Source: Zea mays
Taxonomy: Eukaryota > Streptophyta > Magnoliopsida > Poales > Poaceae
DNA length: 64,000 nucleotides
Assembly: GCF_902167145.1 (NCBI RefSeq)
Contig: NC_050098.1
Location: 133,808,207 to 133,872,206 of the forward strand
Reading direction: 5' to 3'
The notes beneath the pieces were generated by a model that was not told where the DNA came from, searched no databases, and saw only the letters and a program-made list of their open reading frames with translations. A program made the translations under genes and the position numbers. Below are positions 32,097 through 44,895 of the stretch, one piece after another (positions within the stretch are counted from its first letter, which is position 1; the number at the start of each line of letters is the position of its first letter).

Positions 32097-35000
32097 ATGG
32101 CTTCGTTCAAGAACCAAGCTGGAACTGCTTCGGCTCCGAAGCTGATTCTCCCGATAACAGGCGGTTCATACTCAGAGCCAGCTAACAAGAAACAGAAGAA
32201 GGAGGCACAGAGAAGAGTACAACATGTAGGGGTACAAGGACCCTTCATCAAGTCAAGATGGTCTCACATTCCAATTACCTTCTCTCAAGAGGATCTTCAG
32301 CTCAAGGATTACCCACACAACGATGCTATGGTTATCTCTTGTGTGATCAAAGGATTTCTGGTCCATAATGTTTTGGTTGATACAGGCAGTGCAGCTGATA
32401 TCATATTTGCTAAGGCCTTCAGACAGATGCAAGAGCCTGAAGACAAGATCCATGATGCCACACATCCCCTTTGTGGCTTCGGAGGAAGGCAGATTATAGC
32501 ACTTGGAAAAATCACAATGCCAGTAACCTTCGGATTTATTAACAACACAAGGACTGAACAAGTTGTGTTCGACATTGTTGACATGGAATACCCTTACAAT
32601 GCAATCATTGGTCGTGGTACTCTCAATGCCTTCGAAGCAATTCTTCATCCAGCATATCTTTGCATTAAGATACCTTCGGACCAAGGACCTATTGCCATTC
32701 ATGGAAGTCAGGAAGCTGCCATAAGGGCCGAAGGAAACTGGACAGACTCAAAGGCAATCCATAACATAGATGGAGCTGAAGCTTGTGAGCAGTACAAGTT
32801 TACAAGGGAGAAAGCTGCTTCGGCCGATCAGCCGAAACCCATGCTTTTATGTGAGGACATAGCAGAGCAGAAGGTGCTATTGGGATCCCAACTGTCTGAA
32901 GAACAGGAGAAAACCTTGATAAGGTTTCTGTTCAACAACAAAAATGTTTTTGCATGGTCAGCCAATGATCTTTGTGGAGTCAACAGGGATGTTATTGAAC
33001 ATTCGCTCAATGTTGACCCATCCTTTAGACCCAGAAGCAGAGGCTTCGGAAGATGTCCGATGACAAGGCCAAAGGTGCTCGGAATGAAGTAAAAAGGCTC
33101 CTTAGTGCCGGAGTTATCAGAGAGGTAAAATACCCAGAATGGCTGGCTAACACTGTTATGGTAAAAAAGGCCAATGGTAAATGGAGAATGTGTATTGAGT
33201 TTACTGATCTCAACAAGGCATGTCCGAAGGATGAGTTTCCATTGCCAAGGATAGATTCTCTAGTCGATGCAGCAGCTTCATCAGAGCTTATGAGTCTGCT
33301 GGATTGTTATTCAGGCTATCATCAAATTTGGATGAAGAAGGAGGATGAGCCAAAAACCAGCTTCATAACCCCTAGTGGAACATATTGTTACCTTCGGATG
33401 CCTAAGGGGCTCAAGAATGCTGAAGGAAGCTTCAACAGAATGACAGCGAAGGTTCTTCATTCTCAGATAGGCAGAAATGTGCTAACTTATGTTGATGATA
33501 TCATTGTAAAAAGCACGAAGCAAGATAATCACATTACTGATCTGCAGGAGACCTTCGCTAATTTTAGACAGGCTGGTTTAAAGTTGAACCCAGAAAAATG
33601 TGTCTTCGGAGTAAAGAAAGGGAAATTTCTTGGCTGTCTAGTCTCAACAAAAGGGATTGAAGCTAATCCAAATAAAATCGAAGCTATCCTTCGAATGGAG
33701 CCACCAAGTACAAAAAAGGGAGCTCAAAGATTGACAGGAAGACTGGCATCTCTCAACAGATTTATATCTAGATCAGCAGAGAGAAATTTACCATTTTTTG
33801 AAGTGCTGAAGTCAGCTGAAGTTTTTCAATGGGGACCAGTTCAGCAGAAAGCCTTCGAAGAGCTGAAGCAATATTTGATAGACCTAACAACACTAACTCC
33901 ACCAACGCCAGGGGCTCCTCTGTTGTTGTATGTGGCAACTTCGCACTCAGCGGTAAGTGCAGCACTTGTCCAGGAGAAGCTTGAAGGTCAAGTCAAAAAG
34001 CAAGCCCCAATATACTTTGTATCCGAAGTTCTTAGTTTATCAAAGAAAAATTACACAGAGTTGGAAAAAGGTGTTGTATGCTGTTTTAATGGCCTCCAGG
34101 AAGCTTCGACACTATTTTCAGGCATACAATATAGTTGTTCCTTCTTCACAACCTTTGAAGGATATTATGAGAAATAGAGAAGCTACTGGAAGGGTTGGAA
34201 AATGGGCCGCGGAGCTCAATGAATTCTGTATTGATTATGTGCATAGATCTTCGATTCAATCTCAAGCATTGGCAGACTTCATTGCTGACTGGACGCCAGG
34301 GGCTCAGGAAGAAGAAACGAATAAAGATGCTGAAGTTTGGACAGTATTTTGTGATGGATCTTGGGGAACCTTCGGAGCAGGAGCAGCTGCTGTGTTGGTT
34401 GCACCTTCCAAAGTTAAAACTTGTTATGCAACAAGACTTGATTTCAGTTGCACAAATAATATTGCTGAGTACGAAGCTTTACTTTTGGGTCTTCGGAAGT
34501 TAAAGGCGATGGGAATCAGAAGGGCGGTTCTAAAAACTGATTCCCAAGTTATTTCTGGTCATATTGATAAAAGTTATAAAGCAAGAGATCCGAAGCTTGA
34601 AAAATATTTAGACACGGTCCGAAGGATTGAGGCTTCCTTTGAAGGCTTTTCTGTTAAAAATATTCCTCGTGAAGAAAATGAATATGCTGATTTATTAGCT
34701 AAGTCAGCAGCACATGGGCTGCCCTTACCTTCGGAAGTATTTTTCGAAACAATAAAAGCATCTTCGGTTGAGCTTCTTGAAACAACGGTCCTCAATATAT
34801 CCCCTGTTTATAGTGAAGACTGGAGAACTGAGATCATCTCTTTCCTTCAGGGTAACTTTCTTTCATATGACGAAGCTTATAACAGGAGGATAGAGGCAAG
34901 AGCTCGACCATATGTTATAATAGAAGGGGAACTATACAAGCGTGGGGTCTGTTCTCCGTTACTCAAGTGTTTATCCAGAGCCGAAGGTATAGAATTGATG

Positions 35001-36050
35001 AAGGAAATACACGCAGGCTTATGTGGATCTCACATTGGATCTAGGCCTTTGCTTGGAAAAGTTTTCCGTCAAGGATTTTATTGGCCAAAGGCAGCTTCGG
35101 ATGCAGCGGAATTAGTCCAAAAGTGTGAAGGTTGTCAGAAATGTGCAAGAGATCAAAAACAACTGTCGTCTTTAACTCAGTTAATACAACCCACTTGGCC
35201 GTTGCAAAGGTGGGGCCTTGATTTGTTAGGTCCGTTACCACCAGCACAAGGCAACTTAAGATATGTTGTAGTGGCAGTGGAATATTTTTCTAAGTGGATT
35301 GAGGCAAAGCCTTTAGCCACAATAACTTCGGTCACTATTCAAAAGTTTTTCTGGCAAAATATTGTTTGTCGCTTCGGAGTGCCGAAGGCCATTACTGTGG
35401 ATAATGGGACACAGTTTGATTCCGAAGCTTTCAGAGAATTTTGCGATCAAATTGGCACGAAGATCCATTTCGCATCGGTTCGACATCCGGAGTCAAATTG
35501 ACTTGTTGAAAGATCTAATGGGATCATAATGACAGGAATAATGAAGTTAATCTTCAATAAGCCCAGGGGAAAGTGGCCAGACGAATTAATCAAAGTGGTG
35601 TGGAGCCATAACACAACAGTATCAAGATCAACAGGCTTTACACCATTCAAACTATTGTTTGGTGATGAAGCAATAACTCCGGAAGAAGCTAAAGCAGGAT
35701 CAATAAAAATAGTAGCTTCGGCAGAAGACGAAGCTGAAGCTGATTACTCTGTGGAAAAAGATGCTATAGAATGGATCAGGCTTCAAGCTGTGGAAAACAT
35801 CAACAAATACCAAGCTAAAACAATAAAATGGCGTGATAGAAAGGTTAGGCTAAAGAACATTGAACCAGGACACTTGGTGCTTCGAAGAGTAGCCAACCCT
35901 GAGACAATAGGCAAATTACAGCTGAAGTGGGAAGGACCTTTTTTGGTAGTATCTTCGTCAAGACCCGGTTCCTACAGATTGAAGGATATGGACGGCAACG
36001 ACATTCCTAGATCATGGAATGCGGATGAGCTTCGGCGATATTATGTTTAG
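32097..36050 (+). pseudogene. gag-start/protease/RT/RNase H/integrase of the Grande-like element
   Basis: The frame starts MASFKNQAGTASAPKLIL and within 50 residues reaches the pre-protease region, so the capsid and zinc knuckle of gag are missing. Protease has VLVDTGSAADIIFAKAF. A frameshift near 33035 leads into reverse transcriptase (DFPLPRID-type block, LLDCYSGYHQIW, YVDDIIVK at about 33490). A second frameshift near 34070 leads into RNase H, the archaeal-type RNase H (VFCDGSWGTFGAGAAAVLV, TDSQVISGHI) and integrase (HHCC: HAGLCGSH...CEGCQKC; core GLDLLGPLP and VDNGTQFDS). A TGA at 35499 removes the third integrase acid from the frame; the tail (35529-36050) ends in the WEGPFLV module. Confidence 0.92.
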
Positions 36051-36260
36051 CTTGATGTAATTTTTTCTATTCTTTTTTGTGGCACCCTTTTCCTTTCCAA
36101 AGGGGGAGAAAGGTTTTTAATGGGGCCACAACATGTAATTTTTCTTTTCCTTATTTCAATTCTATAAGAGTGATACCCCCCAAAAATGTAAATGTAAATG
36201 CAAAGGGAAAAGAAAAGAAAACAGGGAGAAGCTCAAAAGTCGTTCCTAAGGGAATGCAGA

Positions 36261-36430
36261 GCTTACAGCGAAAAATAAACGTTGATTCCGCCGAAAGCAA
36301 AAGGCGAAGAAGCTCCTAAGGGAGGCTTACAACGAAAAATAAACGTTGATTCCGCCGAAAGTAAAAGGCGAAGAAGCTCCTAAGGGAGGCTTACAGCGAA
36401 AAGTCAGTGCTGATATACCGAAAAGTAAAC
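36261..36430 (+). repeat. 64 bp tandem repeat between pol and the antisense gene
   Basis: Units start at 36261, 36325 and 36389 (the last partial), each beginning GCTTACARCGAAAA and containing CGCCGAAAG and GAAGAAGCTCCTAAGGGAG. No ORF uses them. Tat elements often hold short arrays here. Confidence 0.85.
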
Positions 36431-36880
36431 GGTGAAGCCGAAAAGTAAACAACAAAAAGATTTGAGTCATTCCCAAGGGGATGAAGGGCCATGATTATGG
36501 TTTTGAATATATATTCCGATATTCATTTGCACGATACATTACATCATGACATTTGCATTCATAAACATTCATTTAGACATATATAGAATCATCATCATCA
36601 TACCACAAAAGACAGATGCTTCGGCTATGAGAAAAACTTCGAAGAAAGAGGAAATGTTCATGCTTCGTTGTGTACGAAAAGAAGGGAAGGCGTTTTTCGC
36701 CTTCGGCTCAAAAGTGAAGTTTCGTTCACAGCAAAGCAGATTGTACATGGATAAAGGAGACAAGATATATTACAAGGTATGTACAAATTTACATAAGTTT
36801 TTTCCACAATTATATTACAAAGATTTCTCCAAAATTTTTCGCAGGAAAGTCTTTTATAGCAACTGTTAAGCTTCAGCCAG

Positions 36881-39800
36881 TCATTCTTCAGCTTCGTCAT
36901 CCTGCACATATTAAAAAGCAGAATAAGAAAAGTGCAAATTTCAAGGAGAAGGTAAAAGTAACAAATATAAGTCTCTCACCGGCTTAAGGTGGCTCCGAGC
37001 TTCGTCACCAGCCATTTTTCACCCGCCATTTACCCAAATCTGGGTCATAAATCTGTTTCCGATGCTTCGGGCTAGGCTTGGGATATCAACCAAATCTGCT
37101 GCTGACAAGCTGAAGTTTGGCTTGTTTACAATTTTTCCGTGCGTACAGCCAGCCTTCAGGAAAGCGGTAGCTGTGCCTCGAGAAGCTACCAGGGCGCAGA
37201 AGTCAGCATGCCCAGCAATAACTTCGTCAAGAGCATCAACCTCACCTTCAATGTATTCCAAGGTGCTGGGCAGGTTTTCAGCTGAAGGTGTAAATTTTTC
37301 AGAGCTGGCTCCGATAGAGTGAAACGCATCCTTCAGCCGTTGCACGCATCGGTTGCCGAAATTTAGGCATCTCTCCTGAAGCTCCTTCAATGATTTTTGC
37401 AAAATTGAATTCTTTTCGATCTCGGCCTTGAGACTTGTCTCGAGATTCTTCTTTTCCTGCTCAGATTTTTCTGACTTTTTGAGTAATTCATTCTTTAACC
37501 TGTCATTTTCGGCTTGGACCTCAGCCAGTGAGCCTTCCATAGAATGAATAACGAAGTCTTTCTTTTCTAAGGCAGCTTCGTGTTCTTTAGCTATGATTTC
37601 AAGGTCTTGAATGACGAAATACTTCTTCTTCAGAACAGCTTCGTAATTTTCAACTTTGTCTTCTAAATCTTTGATAATAGCTTTGTTTTTCTCCTCTTCA
37701 AGATCTTGTTGCATTTTAGCACTTTACTTAGTAGTATACTCTGCCAAAACAACCTTCGTTAGAAAACAACCTAAAAAAATAATAATAATAAAATAATAAT
37801 AATATTTTTTTACCTTAAAATTAGCATAGAGCAAGCTACCGGCGATATGTTGTCGCTGGTACCTGCAAAGGTCCGCTTCTATCTTCGGCAGGCCAACGCT
37901 TTTGGAGAAGGTCCTAACAACTTTGGCCTCGGTGCGATTCCGAAGGCATCTTAGCTTCCCTTCGTTGACCCCACCAAATAGCATAGACCCTGGTTTATAT
38001 CCACAGGATATGGAATATTTTTTTAGCTCTTCTTTTTCAGCACCTGTTAATTCTTGTCCAAGTAAATCTTGAAAGTTAAAATTTCCTTCCTCCAAAATGT
38101 CTTCAACCTGCTCTTTTCCTTTTTCACTAGCCGTGTTCACCGCAGCCACAGCAGCTTCTTCTTCAGCCATTTTCAGAAGTATATTGTCAATAACATCAAG
38201 TGTGGTTTCCAGGTTTGAATCTTCGGTGGTCCCGGCTTCGGCTCCGGTGGCTTCGGCTCCAGTAGCTTCGGCTCCGGCGGTTTCAGCTTCAGTGGTTTCG
38301 GCTCCGGTAGCTTCGGCTGCGGCGGCTTCGGCTCCAGCGGTCTCGACAATAACAATTTTTGACACCGATACTGGTGGCGGTGTCTGATGAATCACATCTG
38401 CCACTTGGATAATTCTTCGTTTTTTCGGCTTTGCAGGACTTTCTGCTGCCGAAGCTTCTTTGTCCTTCTGAAAAAACTTCGTCAGTTCCGGCGCCAGCGG
38501 ACTTAGCTTGACAGGCAAAGATTCAGTCATTACCTTCAGAATCTCTTCTACTTCGGCAGCAGAAGGTGTCGCAGGAGCTTCCTCCTCTCGGACCAATGTC
38601 TTTGGTTCTGGAGATGCAGGTTTTGGAGATGCAACTTTTCTTTTTCTTGGAGCAGCTGCCTTCGGCTCTGGGCTCAGTTTTTTGGAAATTTCTTGTTCCT
38701 TTTTGGCCAGTTTGGTGCTTTCCTTGTCAAGGGCGCTGGCAATTCTTTTTCTCTTCGGGCCTTCGGCATCTCCGCCTAGTTGCTCATAATCAGGATACTC
38801 AAAATTCAAGGCATCTAGCACCCGATTCAATCTTCGTTTGGGGCGACTGCCGAAGGCTGCTGTCATCAACTGATCTTCCTTCTTAGAATAATTTCCGAGG
38901 ATATCGTTGCACATAATCTCGATTGTGTCTAACCATTCCTGGCGGGGTTCTTTAAAGTGTTTCTTAAACTTGTAGTAATAAGGTAATCGAACAAGTTCTC
39001 CCTTTTTCTTTTCCCCCTCCAGCTTCGGCATCTCTCAATCCCTCATTGTTGGGAACACTTTAAAAGCCAGAAATTCCTGCACCAAGTCCCTAGTGCCAAT
39101 GTGATCTGAAATCACGCGAAATTCAGCCATAGCAATTTGGCTCGGGCTCCCCCTTATCATGTTGCATCGGGGCCTTGTTTCTCCGAAGGTTAGCTCTAGT
39201 GGATTCTGGACCAATTTATCTTCATCTTTATCAACTTTAACATAAAACCACTCAGATTTCCATCCGGCTGGCCATTTGCTTCGGTAACTTATCACTGGAA
39301 ACTTAGTAGTCTTGCGATAAGCAAAGTTGTAACATCCAAAATTCTCATGAAGACCATCTCTTCTGGCTTTAGTCTGATAGTGTAGTTCATGGACTCAGCA
39401 GAAACCTTCGTCGAACGGTTCCACTCCTTGACTACAAAGGGCCCAAATATAAACACTTAATCTGACAATGACATTAGGGGTCAACTGATGAAGGTAAACC
39501 CCAAATTTCTTCAAAACATCAGCAATCATCCCATTCAAAGGAAATCTTAATCCTGCTTTAAAGAAGCTTTTGAACACTACTACCTCATTCTTTTTCGGCT
39601 TCGGAGTAGTTTCCTCTCCGCCAAAACGAACCAGCTCCTTTTTTGCTTCGCTGAAGTAGCCCAGCTTCACCATTTTTGGAAGGTCAGCTTCAGAGATGGT
39701 GGACTTTCCAAAGTCCAAATGACTAGGTTTAGTTGGTACCCCGCAGCTGAACTCATCCTCAGAACCAACTTCTTCAACATCAGCTTGTGTTGCTTCGGCA

Positions 39801-39925
39801 ACAGGTGTGTCCTCTGCTGTAACTAGCCCGGAACGCTTCATCACTTCAGAAATCGGAACAGTTTCAGCAGCTTCGGCCTCATCTCCATCACGCTCAACTC
39901 TAGCAGTAGAGCGCACTCTGGCCAT
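36881..39925 (-). pseudogene. Spliced antisense gene of the Grande-like element
   Basis: One frame runs from ATG at 39925 (MARVRSTARVERDGD) through exon 1 (39925-37814), exon 2 (37738-36980) and exon 3 (36901-36881, ending DDEAEE). Introns have GT-AG borders and keep phase. The N-terminal part (VVVFKSFFKAGLRFPLNGM, GVYLHQLTPNVIVRLSVYI) resembles the plant 'putative gypsy-type transposon' domain (Pfam Transposase_28). Then come a Lys/Pro/Glu-rich region, a GAEAT repeat (about 38345-38215) and a long coiled coil (37714-37380). In-frame TGA codons near 39393 and 39033, a TAA in exon 2 and a TGA near 37018 break it. The role of such antisense genes is unknown. Confidence 0.75.
38215..38345 (-). 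repeat. 15 bp coding repeat, GAEAT-type pentapeptides
   Basis: The antisense gene encodes about eight imperfect copies of [T/A]-G-A-E-[A/T]. At DNA level the unit is GGCTTCGGCTCCGGT and variants. Confidence 0.8.
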
Positions 39926-40382
39926 TTGATTTTGAATTTCTTAAAAATTCCTTGCAAATTAATAACCTTTTTTCCGAAGCTCTTCTTCTGACGAAGCAGA
40001 GACTAAACTGGAGCTTCGTTTGAATGCGAAAGTCAAGCTTCAGCTATGGTTAATTTTTTGGCAGCAAAACAGTGCAATAGCAATGAATGCTGTGGTAACT
40101 CCACACCTACCTGTCTGTTTATATAGTGATGCAGGTAAGAAGGTGAATCGTCAGGATTTTTACACCGGGAAAACAGTCGCTCGCACCCACTGCACGGTAG
40201 GCCGCAAAAACCAAAAAGTGAACCTGCATGGTGGGACCGCTCCGCGCTCGGAAACTGTATCGTTTCTCGACAACGAGCTCAGGGAAGGTGTTTTTCGGAC
40301 CTTCGGCTTCCTGAAGCCGAAGAGACTTTTTTCACGGATCAAGCTCGTTACGAAAAACGATCTAGCACCGCGAAGGGGCTAC

Positions 40383-41008
40383 TGTTGGGACCATGCTTCG
40401 TCGCCGAAGGTCCTGCAGAAAGAAACAACTTTGGCTGAAGCTGCTCGTACGTGATGCCGAAGGTACCATTCATGAAGCTTCGGTATTACAGCATATTCGA
40501 AGATGAAGGGTCGAACCGACTTAAAGATAGAATGACCTTTTAGTCCATAAGGGTCTGAGTCATTGTTGTAAATTTTTATGAGGGGCATGATTGTAATTCC
40601 TCACAGGTTGTGTCCTGTGCCTATAAATAGTGAACAGTATTCCTTTACTGTTCACGGATTCCTGTAATTGCAAACGCATCACTCAGGAATTATTATTTGT
40701 CAAGGCAAAGGTATAAATGTACCTAAACATCATGTTTTAACATTTTAGATTCATATAATAAGATATACGAATGATGTCATTTATTTCTGATATATTTATC
40801 TTTAATGTTTCACATTTTATATTACTTTGTATTACTTTGTAAGTTTAATTACGAAGGTGAAACCTTCGTAATATTCTGCTCGTGGCCTTCGTCCGAAGTT
40901 CATTAAATCCTTGGGGAGATAATGCTTCAGCCGACGAAGGGCATTAATATTTAACATTTTATGTTGCCTTGTTCTTAATTCTTAGCATTTGAGAACAAGT
41001 CCCCAACA
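40383..41008 (+). repeat. 3' LTR of the Grande-like element
   Basis: It matches 31437-32052 apart from a few substitutions and an 11 bp duplication of TTACTTTGTA near 40828. The polypurine-like CGCGAAGGGGCTAC precedes it. It ends AACA at 41008, followed by the target duplication GTAGC. Confidence 0.93.
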
Positions 41009-41277
41009 GTAGCAATGATTTTATCTTATCTGTTATGTCTTATTATAATATGTTATATCTGTTTGTTTTAATTTTACAGTCATGTTGTTTATGTTTCTAT
41101 CTGTTTATTTTCAATTATTCAGTCAGTTTACATGCTTATTATATTTATATGATTTATATGCTTCATATGCTTTGTGTTCTCATGATCCATATTGTCATGG
41201 ATATATTTGAGATCACGATTTCTATGGTTAATTATCTTTTATATGTCATCATCATAATGTTAATTTATGGAATTAAA

Positions 41278-42330
41278 ATGATACGGAAAATGCCTATATT
41301 TCTAACAATCCAAAAACCTAATGTTATGCATTTTTCTCTCAGAGGTTTTGCTGTTGTGCTAAAGCCTGATCCTTTTGATGGTAAAAACTTCTTGATATGG
41401 AAAGCTAAGATAGAATTGTGGCTTACTACAATGTCTTGTTTTCATGCCGCTGAGGGCAAGCCTGTCAACTTACCTTCTGAGGATGAGGCTAAGTTTAAGG
41501 CTGAAGACAACCTCTTTTGAGGAGTAGTAATTAGCGCACTTGATACAAAATTCCAGAAAAGCTATATCATCCTTCCTATAGAGAAAGAGTTGTGGGATGC
41601 ACTTGTTGGAAAGTTTGGAGTAACTGATGCTGGTAGCGAGCTGTATCTCATGGAGCAGCTGTATGACTACAAGATGGTTGAGAATCGATCTATAGTGGAA
41701 CAGGCTCATGAGTTTCAGGCACTAGCTAAGGAACTCGAACTTTTTCCTTGTCCTTTGCCTAACAAGTTTGTGGCTGGCGGTATAATCGCTAAGTTGCCAC
41801 CTTCTTGGAAGGACTTTGCTACCTCTCTCAAACATAAGAGACAAGAGTTCAATGTGGAAGAGCTCATTGGTACTCTTGATGTTGAGGAAAGGGCTAGAAC
41901 AAAGGACAATGGAAAAGGTGTGGAGACCTCTACTGCTAATGTGGTGCAGAAGAGAAACTTCCACAAGTTCAACAAGAAGAAAAACCAGAACAAACCAGAG
42001 AACGCAAATAAACCTGTTCAAACAGCACAGTTTAAAAAGAAGAACAACAATAACAAGGGAAAGGGAGGATGCTTTGTCTGTGGCAGTGATCAACATTGGG
42101 CTAGAGAGTGCCCTGATCGCAAGTTCACACAGAACAAGAAATCAGCAAATGTTGTAACCACTGAAACTGGAGATGGAACATCTGGGTATGGTAATTCTTT
42201 ACCATTTGTTCTCTCAGTTTGTAATTCACCTGAGTGGTGGATGGACAATGGTGCAAACATTCATGTGTGTGTTGATGCCTCTATGTTCTCCTCCTACCAG
42301 GTCGGAAGGTCTGGCGCCTTTGTTAATAGG
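41278..42330 (+). pseudogene. Copia gag and start of protease (second element)
   Basis: A likely start at 41278 gives MIRKMPIFLTIQKPNVM, then LKPDPFDGKNFLIWKAK, the Copia gag core. A TGA at 41518 (family residue probably Arg) breaks it. The frame resumes with LWDALVGKFGVTDAGSELY and EFQALAKELELFPCPLPNK. The zinc knuckle CFVCGSDQHWAREC is intact (about 42070-42111). The protease motif reads WWMDNGANIHVC, where Asn replaces the catalytic-loop Thr/Ser. A frameshift near 42315 moves the reading to the next frame. Confidence 0.85.
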
Positions 42331-44895
42331 AAATGGGTCGCGTGCTCATGTTCTTGGTGTTGGTACGGTCATTCTGAAGTTCACTTCGGGAAAGACGGTG
42401 CCATTGAAGAGCGTGCAGCATGTGCCCTCTTTCAAGAAGAATCTCGTTAGTGCTTCGATGCTATGTCGAGATGGATACAAAGTTGTTCTTGAGTCTAATA
42501 AATGTGTTGTGTCTAAACATAGTACTTTTGTTGGTAAAGGATATGACTGTGGAGGCTTGTTCCGCTTATCCCTGCATGATGTGTGTAATAAAATGGTGAA
42601 TTCTGTTCATTTTTCTGATGAGTCAGATTTATGGCATTCACGTTTTTGTCATGCAAGCTTTGGTTGCCTTATGCGGTTAGCAAATCTAAATCTAATTCCT
42701 AAATTTAACTTGGTCAAAAAGTCTAAGTGCCATGTGTGTGTTGAATCAAAACAACACTGCAAGCCTCACAAGGCTGCTGAGGCGAGGAGTTTGGCACCTC
42801 TAGAACTTGTTCATTCTGATCTGTGCGAGATGAATGGAATTTTGACCAAAGGTGGTAAAAGATACTTTCTCACTTTTATAGATGACTCCACTAGATTTTG
42901 CTATGTGTATCTCTTAAAAACAAAAGATGAAGCGTTTAATTATTTTAAGGCCTATAAAGCTGAAGTTGAGAACCAACTTGAGAGGAAAATAAAACGGTTA
43001 AGGTCCGATCGAGGTGGAGAATATTTCTCTAATGTGTTCGATGAGTTCTGCGTGGAACATGGTATTATTCATGAGAGGACACCGCCATTCTCACCACAAT
43101 CCAATGGGATTGTTGAAAGGAAAAACTGCACTCTAACAGATTTGGCGAATGCCATGTTGAGTACAGCGGGATTATCCAAGGCATGGTGGGGTGAGGCGAT
43201 TTTGACAGCATGTCATGTCCTGAATAGAGTTCCAACAAAGAACAAAGAGATCACACCATTTGAGGAATGGGAAAAGAGAAGATTAAATCTCTCATATCTA
43301 CGCACTTGGGGTTGCTTGGCTAAAGTGAATGTGCCAATCAACAAAAAGCGTAAACTTGGGCCTAAAACTGTTGACTGCATATTTCTTGGGTACTCTTTTC
43401 ATAGTACTGGGTATAGGTTCTTAATTATAAAATCTGATGTGCCTGATATGTATGTTGATACTATCATGGAATCAAGAGACGCAACATTTTTTGAGAATGA
43501 GTTTCCCATGAAGAATACACCTAGTGATACAAGTCATGAGACTATAATTCGCCATGAGCACGAACTGTCGATTCCTATAGATCATGCTGAGGATTCTCAC
43601 ATGCACATCCCTGAGGAGGATGACACTATAGTCACTCGAAAGAGCAAGAGACAGAGGGTTGCAAAATCCTTTGGTAATGACTTTATAGTGTACCTTGTGG
43701 AAGACACACCAACTACCATTAGTGAGGCATATTCCTCTCCTGATGCTGACTTATGGAAGGAAGCAGTAAGGAGTGAGATGAAATCTATTATGTCTAATGG
43801 AACTTGGGAGGTCGTTGACCGTCCTTATGGTTGTCAACCTATAGGCTGCAAATGGATCTTCAAGAAAAAGCTTAGGTCTGATGGTACAATCGAGAGGTAC
43901 AAGGCAAGGCTTGTGGCCAAAGGATATACCCAAAAGGAGGGTGAAGATTTCTTTGATACCTACTCACCAGTGGCTCGATTGACTACAATTCGCACATTAA
44001 TAGCCGTGGCAGCCTCTTATGGTCTTATCATTCATCAGATAGATGTTAAGACAGCTTTCCTAAATGGAGAGTTGGATGAGGAGATCTACATGGATCGGCC
44101 AGAAGGGTTCATTGCGGATGGTCAAGAGAACAAGGTGTGCAGGTTGATAAAATCATTGTATGGCCTAAAACAAGCACCTAAGGAATGGCATGAAAAGTTT
44201 AATAATACACTTACAGCTGCTGGTTTTGCTGTAAATGAATCTGACACGTGTGTGTATTATCGGTATGGTGGGGGTGAGTCTGTTATGCTGTGCCTTTATG
44301 TTGATGACATCTTGATCTTTGGATCAAATCTCAATGTGATTAAGGAAGTTAAAAATCTTCTATCGAGCAATTTCGAAATGAAAGATTTGGGAGAAGCTGA
44401 TGTCATTCTAAACATTAAGCTTGTTAGAGAAGCTGATGGTGGGGTAACTTTGTTACGATCCCATTATGTGGAAAAGGTATTGAGTCGCTTTGGTTTTAGT
44501 GATTATGATCCCGCTCCAACACCTTATGACCCTAGTGTGCTATTGAGAAAGAATCGGAGAATAGCAAGGGATCAATAGACACTGCTGGGGCTAAGGCCGA
44601 GTGGCTTCGTGATTTCCTATTGGATTTACCGGTAGTTGAAAAACCGATACCGACTATTTCCATGAACTGTGATAACCAAACGGTGATTACAAAGGTTAAC
44701 AGTTCTAGGAATAACATGAAGTCTACAAGGCATGTTAAGAGGAGATTGAAATCTGTCAGAAAGCTGAAAAACTTCGGAGTTATAACGGTGGATTATGTCC
44801 ACACATCGAATAATCTGGTAGATCAATTCACTAAGGGTCTGTCACGCAATGTGATAGAAAGTGCATCGAGAGAAATGGGTATGAGACCCATGTGA
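42316..44895 (+). pseudogene. Copia integrase/RT with RNase H deletion (second element)
   Basis: The frame is open from about 42316 to 44578. It has the integrase zinc finger (LWHSRFCHASFGCL, CHVCVESKQHCK), core (SDLCEMNG, LRSDRGGEYFSN, NGIVERKN), GKR-type linker, and reverse transcriptase (CKWIFKKKLRSDGTIE, DVKTAFLNGEL, LYVDDILIFGS). After LRKNRRIARDQ it meets TAG at 44576 and jumps to the last part of RNase H (MNCDNQTVITKVNSS, FTKGLSRNVIESASREMG), ending at 44895. About 120 residues, including most of RNase H, are missing. The element is therefore defective. Confidence 0.9.

Larger units (their letters stand above)
31437..41008 (+). mobile_element. Grande-like Tat-lineage Ty3/gypsy element, gag largely absent
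   Basis: LTRs of 616 and 626 bp enclose 8.3 kb, with a perfect target duplication GTAGC (31432-31436 and 41009-41013). The order is LTR, primer site, a short gag start fused to protease, reverse transcriptase, RNase H, a second (archaeal-type) RNase H, integrase, a tandem repeat, a spliced antisense gene and LTR. The second RNase H and antisense gene mark the Tat lineage; the sequence recalls Grande of Zea, whose full-length copies are larger (about 13-14 kb). LTRs differ at few sites, so the insertion is fairly young. Confidence 0.9.
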
